Source: Crocinitomicaceae bacterium (GTDB lineage Bacteria > Bacteroidota > Bacteroidia > Flavobacteriales_D > Crocinitomicaceae). Taken from it: a stretch of 64,000 nt of DNA. The translations under genes and the position numbers were made by a program. The stretch covers positions 1 to 64,000 of the forward strand of contig JABURP010000099.1 of the NCBI GenBank assembly GCA_014762645.1, in the 5' to 3' direction. The notes beneath the pieces were generated by a model. That model saw only the letters and a list, made by a program, of their open reading frames with translations, was not told where the DNA came from and did not search any database. This document shows, one piece after another, positions 59,359 through 64,000 of the stretch; position 1 is the stretch's first letter; the number at the start of each line of letters is the position of its first letter.

Positions 59359-60698
59359 TGAAATACAAATCATATAAGGATTCCAAAATTGATTGGTTAG
59401 GAGATGTTCCAAATCACTGGACTAATCACAGAATAGACTGGATTGGCGAGCTTGTAAGAGGTAATACTGGGTTTAAGAAAGATGAATTATTAGAGAGCGG
59501 TGAATACGTTGCTTTACAGTATGGTAAAACTTACCAAGTAGATGAAGTGAACAATGACTTTCAGTACTATGTAAATAGTGAGTTTTATAAAAAAAATCAA
59601 GTTGTAAATCAGGGAGACACGATTTTAATATCAACGTCTGAGACTATAGAGGATTTAGGTCATTCGTGCTTTTATAATAAGGAAGAATTGGGATTATTAG
59701 GGGGTGAACAAATCCTCTTTAAACCCAATAGAAAGGTTCTTATAGGAAAGTATCTGTATTACTTTTCAAAGAAATTCAGCACTGAATTACAGAAGTATGC
59801 TACAGGTTTAAAGGTCTTCAGGTTCAACATTGATGACCTAAAACAGATATTTATTGCCATACCTCCTATTGAGGAACAAAAGGCAATTGCCGAATACCTT
59901 GACAACAAAAGCCAAGCGATTGACAAGAAAGTAAGTTTGTTAGAAAAAAAGATTGGCTACTATCAGGAGTTGCGTAAAAGTCTGATCAATGAAACGGTTT
60001 CAAAGGGACTGAATAAAAATGCCGAACTACACATCAACGAACTGGGTTTTGCAACTCCTAAAGAATGGCTCAGGTATCGGCTTAAAGATTTAGGCTCATT
60101 GTACAGTGGTCTTTCTGGTAAAAGTGGGGATGACTTTAACCAGGACGATAACCCGGATAATAAAGGCTTTATTCCATTCACCAACATTGCTAACAACACT
60201 TATTTGAAGCGAGACCATTTGGGCACGGTGGTAGTTTATGAGGGCGAAAAACAAAATCGGGTAAGAAAGGGAGATATTTTCTTCCTGATGAGTTCAGAGG
60301 GATATGAAGATATTGGCAAGTCAGCAGCCTTAGCGGAAGACATTGAGGAAACCTACCTGAATAGCTTTTGTAAGGGTTATAGGGTTAACTCTCGTAAAAC
60401 TAACCCTTACTTCCTGAACTACCTGATGTTATCAGACTACTACAGGCAGTTACTTATCGTTGAAGGCAAGGGTTTTACACGAATCAACCTGAAAATGGAG
60501 AAGGTTAATGACTTTTTTGTTTACATACCCGATTCATTTAAAGAACAAGAAGAAATAGTCAGTTTTCTTGACGCTAAACTGGACACCATTGCTAAGATCA
60601 TTGAAAACATGCAGAAACAAATCATTACACTGAAAGAACTCCGCAAAGCACTTATTAATGATGTGGTTACAGGCAAGATAAAAGTATTAAAAGATTAA
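59355..60698 (+). CDS. hsdS: Type I restriction-modification specificity subunit
   Basis: A 447-residue subunit. The two target-recognition domains (about 1-165 and 220-385) alternate with conserved helical regions: IPPIEEQKAIAEYLDNKSQAIDKKVSLLEKKIGYYQELRKSLINE and FKEQEEIVSFLDAKLDTIAKIIENMQKQIITLKELRKALINDVVTGKI. Both copies are intact, so it should direct a functional, bipartite specificity; no inverted repeat or second hsdS that would allow phase variation is seen within the window. Four-base overlap with hsdM. Confidence 0.92.
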   Translation: MMKYKSYKDSKIDWLGDVPNHWTNHRIDWIGELVRGNTGFKKDELLESGEYVALQYGKTYQVDEVNNDFQYYVNSEFYKKNQVVNQGDTILISTSETIEDLGHSCFYNKEELGLLGGEQILFKPNRKVLIGKYLYYFSKKFSTELQKYATGLKVFRFNIDDLKQIFIAIPPIEEQKAIAEYLDNKSQAIDKKVSLLEKKIGYYQELRKSLINETVSKGLNKNAELHINELGFATPKEWLRYRLKDLGSLYSGLSGKSGDDFNQDDNPDNKGFIPFTNIANNTYLKRDHLGTVVVYEGEKQNRVRKGDIFFLMSSEGYEDIGKSAALAEDIEETYLNSFCKGYRVNSRKTNPYFLNYLMLSDYYRQLLIVEGKGFTRINLKMEKVNDFFVYIPDSFKEQEEIVSFLDAKLDTIAKIIENMQKQIITLKELRKALINDVVTGKIKVLKD

Positions 60699-60699
60699 C

Positions 60700-63600
60700 A
60701 TGAAGGAATTAGACTTACAAGATAAATACCTCATCCACTTTCTTTGCGAAAGACCGGACGGCCTTTTGTACAAAGAGGCAAAAGCGAATACGGTTTCGCC
60801 AAATTTCTTCATCATTGAAGACTTAAAGCACTTCATCTCAGAGACGGATCTGAATAAGAGTAACTACAGAAAGCTGCTCAAAAAATTCGCAAGTGAAAAA
60901 GACCTGCTAAATGCCTTTACCAAATTCTTGGATGAAAAAATAAAGTCATCCATGAACATGGCTATTTTCATTAACACCAACAAATCTGTTACGTTTGAGG
61001 GTGTAAAACTGCATTTGTTTTATCCCAGTGGCAGTGAATTTGAAGAAGACAACCTGTTTGATCAAAATGTATTCTCAGTCGTTCAGGAACTGCCTTATAC
61101 GTTCCGCTTTGAAGGAAAACAGTATTTCTCATTCCGTCCGGACTTATCCTTCTTTCTTAATGGAATATTCTTGGGCTACAGTGAACTGAAAAGCAATTGG
61201 ACCAATCAAACAGCACAGAAGAACGGAAGAAAGAAAGTAAGTAAAGACTACCTAAATGCAGTCCAGGAGTATTTGACCATTGCTGATAAAAATGACCTAT
61301 CACAATCCATCCGCAAAGACTTCCTGAAAATATTTGAAAAGGCAATACACATCACTTCAACGGACATTTCCGACACTTATGTTATAAGGAATATTGCAAA
61401 CCAGTTTGACGAAATAAAAAACACAGTAGCCAGCGGTAGTTATGATTTTGAGCAATATGAAAAGAAAATATTAAAAGACTTCAAACCTTATCCATTAAGA
61501 AACAGGGAAGCCTCTAAAACAGAGCGATTTGAAGAAGTGTTTAAGGCTCTGTACGATAAGAAAATGATAGAGAAAGAAATCCTCTATTACAATTTCATTG
61601 AACGTGAGCTGATTAAAAAGGAAGGAAGCAAAACAAAAGAGTACAAGCATAATGATGGTAGGCTAATTGCCCCAAGACCCAAACAGAAATTTGGTACAGA
61701 TAAGGTGCTTTCTAAGATTGGTGAGTTTTTAGAGAACGAAAATGACCCGGACTACTTCATTAAGAAACTGGAAAGGGAGCTAAGAGCGAAAGGCATAGGT
61801 GAAAATCAAATAAAAGAACTGATTGCTAAGCGCCAGAAGTATCAAAACAACAAAACAGTTTACTCCCTACTTCTGCAATATGCAGCAGGTTTTGGTAAGA
61901 GTAATATCATAGGCTGGACTGCCTTACAACTCAAAGACCTTCGCAAAGACGGCCACTACGTCTATGATAAAGTGATGCTTGTTGTGGATAGATTGCAATT
62001 AAGAGATCAGTTAGATTCTAAGCTGCACAACATGAACATTCAAAAAGGGATGTTCATTGAGGCAACAGATAAGAAGTCCTTTATTTCTGCATTAAGTAGC
62101 GATAAAAGGATTGTTGTGGTTAATCTTCAAAAATTCACTTCTGTAAATAACATCTTAGATGAAGCAGTTGTGAAGAAGCTGTCAAAATTAAGAATAGCAT
62201 TCCTGATAGATGAGATTCACAGAAGTAACAGTGGAGTTCAGCATGAAGAAATGGTAAGTGTCTTTGATGAACTACAAAGCAGTTTCGATCAAAGCAAAGA
62301 ATATCAGAAGCAGCACACTAAAAAGAACTTAATTGTCGGTTTCACCGCTACACCAAGCGACCATACATTGGCCCGCTTTGGTGAGTTCAATAAATATGCT
62401 GAATCCGAAAAAATCTGGATTCCATTTGATAGCTACACTATGCGTGAAGCTATTCAAGACGGATATATATTAAACCCGATTAAGGGCATAGTTCCTGTCT
62501 CCGCTAAAATGTTCTTTGAAGTGCCTGATAATGAACTGGAAGGCTTTGAAGGCGATAAGGGCTATGGATTTGAAGAAATACCGGACGATACGGACACAGG
62601 TATTGATGAAGCAGGAAAGAAATACGCTATTCGTAAAAAGAGAATCTATCTTAATACAGAACGAATTGAAGCCATATCAAAATTCGTTGTTGAACGCTTA
62701 CTGTCTTCTGTGTATCACAATATAAGAGGCACAGCAAAAGCAATGCTGGCAGTTTCATCTATTCCGGCAGCGATTAAGTATAAGGGCTTTATTGATAAGT
62801 ATTATGCAGAACTAACAGCCCAAAAGAAATATGAACGTTTTGCGGATGCTCCTATTTACATTGTGTATTCGGATAGTCAAGAATATAGAAGCGCAAGCGG
62901 CCTGAATGGTGGATTAAATGAGGAAAAAGTTCTGCAAAATTTCGCTATCAAGAAGAACGGCTTAATCATAGTGGTTGACAAATTGCAAACCGGATTTGAT
63001 GAACCCAAACTTCACACCCTGTTCTTAGATAAGGAAATAAGAGGCATCAACGCTATTCAAACCATTTCCAGAGTAAACAGAACTACCAAGTACAAGAACG
63101 ATTGTAAAATAATTGACTTCTCATACAAGAACGTCAATGTTAAGAATATCAAAGCAGCTTTCGAGCACTTCAGTAACGTTGTGGTTTCAGATTTTGACCC
63201 ATTAGGTGATGAAGACAAGTTGATCGATCTGTACAAGGAATTAAATGGACACTCATTATTTAAGAAGCATTTCCCTGCATTTAAAACCTTTCACACTACC
63301 AACCCTGATATTGCCTTAATAAGAGAAATTGAGGATGGATTAGACCATTATATAAGGGCATCAAAAGAGGAATCAAAGAAGCTCAAGGAGAAAGTATTAG
63401 GGTACTTCAAAATTCTCAACCTTATTGAGTTTGTAATTGAATTAGACCCTAAATACAGTGAAAAATTGCTGTTGGAGTTTTGGCGTAAATACAATATGCT
63501 GTATAACCAAATCAACAAGCAGGATGAAATAATTGATGATGTAGAAATCTACTTTGACAATCGCATTGGAATTGTGGCACCGGCTGAGCCAAAGGAAAAA

Positions 63601-64000
63601 GGCAAGAGAACAAAGAACGATAAACCAACAGATCCCAATAAGCCAAATAAATACAAATACAACATTCTCAAAGTCATTGAGAAGCGTAACCAGGAAGAAG
63701 AAGCCATTGCCGAACTGATTGCTGATTTTGAAGGGAAAATCACTTCTCTGTTTGAATTTATCAAGTCAGACGATACAGGCCAGCGTTTAATTGCAAAAAT
63801 CAATGATGACGGCTCTGCTTTTTCTCAGGATGAGATTTATTCTGACTTTTCCAAACTCTACAGAAAATACACCATTCGTCATAAGAACTTAGGCGATTTC
63901 TTCCTGCGAGAAACAAAAGACAATCTCAATCAATTATGTGATGACTTTGAAAGAACGCTTCAATCAAATAGCAATGCCAGCATAATAACAGAGTATGCTG
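60700..64000 (+). CDS. hsdR: Type I restriction endonuclease subunit (partial, runs off the window)
   Basis: Starts at ATG 60700, one base after the hsdS stop, and is open to the right edge, over 1,100 residues (absent from the track because it has no stop here). The nuclease region (about residues 145-165) reads RPDLSFFLNGIFLGYSELKSN, a PD-(D/E)xK-like site. The helicase part has Walker A YAAGFGKSNIIGW (about 390), DEIH (about 505), FTATPSDH, and motif VI AIQTISRVNRTT. It cuts DNA after translocation when it meets unmodified sites. The frame stays open without interruption to the end. Confidence 0.93.
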   Translation, partial: MKELDLQDKYLIHFLCERPDGLLYKEAKANTVSPNFFIIEDLKHFISETDLNKSNYRKLLKKFASEKDLLNAFTKFLDEKIKSSMNMAIFINTNKSVTFEGVKLHLFYPSGSEFEEDNLFDQNVFSVVQELPYTFRFEGKQYFSFRPDLSFFLNGIFLGYSELKSNWTNQTAQKNGRKKVSKDYLNAVQEYLTIADKNDLSQSIRKDFLKIFEKAIHITSTDISDTYVIRNIANQFDEIKNTVASGSYDFEQYEKKILKDFKPYPLRNREASKTERFEEVFKALYDKKMIEKEILYYNFIERELIKKEGSKTKEYKHNDGRLIAPRPKQKFGTDKVLSKIGEFLENENDPDYFIKKLERELRAKGIGENQIKELIAKRQKYQNNKTVYSLLLQYAAGFGKSNIIGWTALQLKDLRKDGHYVYDKVMLVVDRLQLRDQLDSKLHNMNIQKGMFIEATDKKSFISALSSDKRIVVVNLQKFTSVNNILDEAVVKKLSKLRIAFLIDEIHRSNSGVQHEEMVSVFDELQSSFDQSKEYQKQHTKKNLIVGFTATPSDHTLARFGEFNKYAESEKIWIPFDSYTMREAIQDGYILNPIKGIVPVSAKMFFEVPDNELEGFEGDKGYGFEEIPDDTDTGIDEAGKKYAIRKKRIYLNTERIEAISKFVVERLLSSVYHNIRGTAKAMLAVSSIPAAIKYKGFIDKYYAELTAQKKYERFADAPIYIVYSDSQEYRSASGLNGGLNEEKVLQNFAIKKNGLIIVVDKLQTGFDEPKLHTLFLDKEIRGINAIQTISRVNRTTKYKNDCKIIDFSYKNVNVKNIKAAFEHFSNVVVSDFDPLGDEDKLIDLYKELNGHSLFKKHFPAFKTFHTTNPDIALIREIEDGLDHYIRASKEESKKLKEKVLGYFKILNLIEFVIELDPKYSEKLLLEFWRKYNMLYNQINKQDEIIDDVEIYFDNRIGIVAPAEPKEKGKRTKNDKPTDPNKPNKYKYNILKVIEKRNQEEEAIAELIADFEGKITSLFEFIKSDDTGQRLIAKINDDGSAFSQDEIYSDFSKLYRKYTIRHKNLGDFFLRETKDNLNQLCDDFERTLQSNSNASIITEYA

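Noticed and set aside
1-64000. tRNA or rRNA genes
   Set aside because: No cloverleaf with TTCGANTC or CCA-end and no rRNA-like conserved sequence was recognised by eye; a tRNAscan run would be needed to exclude them fully.

Overview
The window is 64 kb of a Bacteroidota chromosome, most likely Flavobacteriales or a close relative. Support comes from several sources: T9SS type A C-terminal sorting domains, promoters of the TTG-N19-21-TANNTTTG type, few Shine-Dalgarno-like sites, a DUF3276/PUR protein, DUF2490, VirE/DUF3987 and other Bacteroidota families, and a low G+C content. Most of positions 1-51130 is ordinary backbone in short, tightly packed operons. Positions from about 51131 to the right edge are an integrated element whose right end lies outside the window.

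Region by region. 1-6200: an Fe-S (CCG) protein, a lipoprotein, a nitronate monooxygenase, a four-gene operon (membrane protein, XRE regulator, HMA-like protein, methyltransferase) and a CPBP protease. 6200-10250: a promoter and a SAM riboswitch lead a methionine operon (metX, homoserine dehydrogenase, OsmC-like protein, O-acetylhomoserine sulfhydrylase-like enzyme). 10240-16960: an outer-membrane-type protein, a three-gene secreted cupredoxin operon and a T9SS lectin. 16960-24180: SpoIIE phosphatase, YdeI-type protein, a duplicated-domain protein, Dph6-like ligase, M42 peptidase, IMPACT protein, DUF4424/YARHG protein and a beta-flower repeat protein. 24180-28600: ornithine aminotransferase with a structured leader, a MORN-type protein, mtaB and a PUR protein. 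28650-32710: a five-gene operon (lipoprotein, epimerase-CBS fusion, DAHP synthase, HTH-KdsC-like phosphatase, miaA). 32720-35030: a hydrolase and PBP4. 35050-42900: an exopolysaccharide operon (asnB, GT4, Wza-like, Wzc-like, rfbC, WecA-like). 42950-51130: uvrA, secreted and barrel proteins, an ATP-grasp enzyme, sucD and mnmE.

The element begins at the last codons of mnmE, the same position used by SGI1-family islands in Proteobacteria. It carries a Zn-finger/HTH excisionase-like protein, a tyrosine recombinase, an unknown mobile-element protein, two HTH excisionase-like proteins and a VirE/DUF3987 protein. Its cargo is a type I restriction-modification operon (XRE regulator, hsdM, hsdS, hsdR), with hsdR running off the window. 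Just after mnmE lies a dense cluster of GTTGC/GCAAC sites, part of it in exact 10-bp phase, which also holds the promoter of the recombinase operon.

Most unusual points: the epimerase-CBS/DAHP synthase/KdsC-like operon, which mirrors the logic of Kdo synthesis; a lipoprotein whose signal peptide is readable only from a non-ATG (ATC) start; a leader with mutually exclusive hairpins before rocD; a cupredoxin pair in which only one protein keeps a type 1 copper site; and the mnmE-sited element. No tRNA, rRNA or CRISPR array was recognised. All family assignments come from reading motifs, not from database searches.
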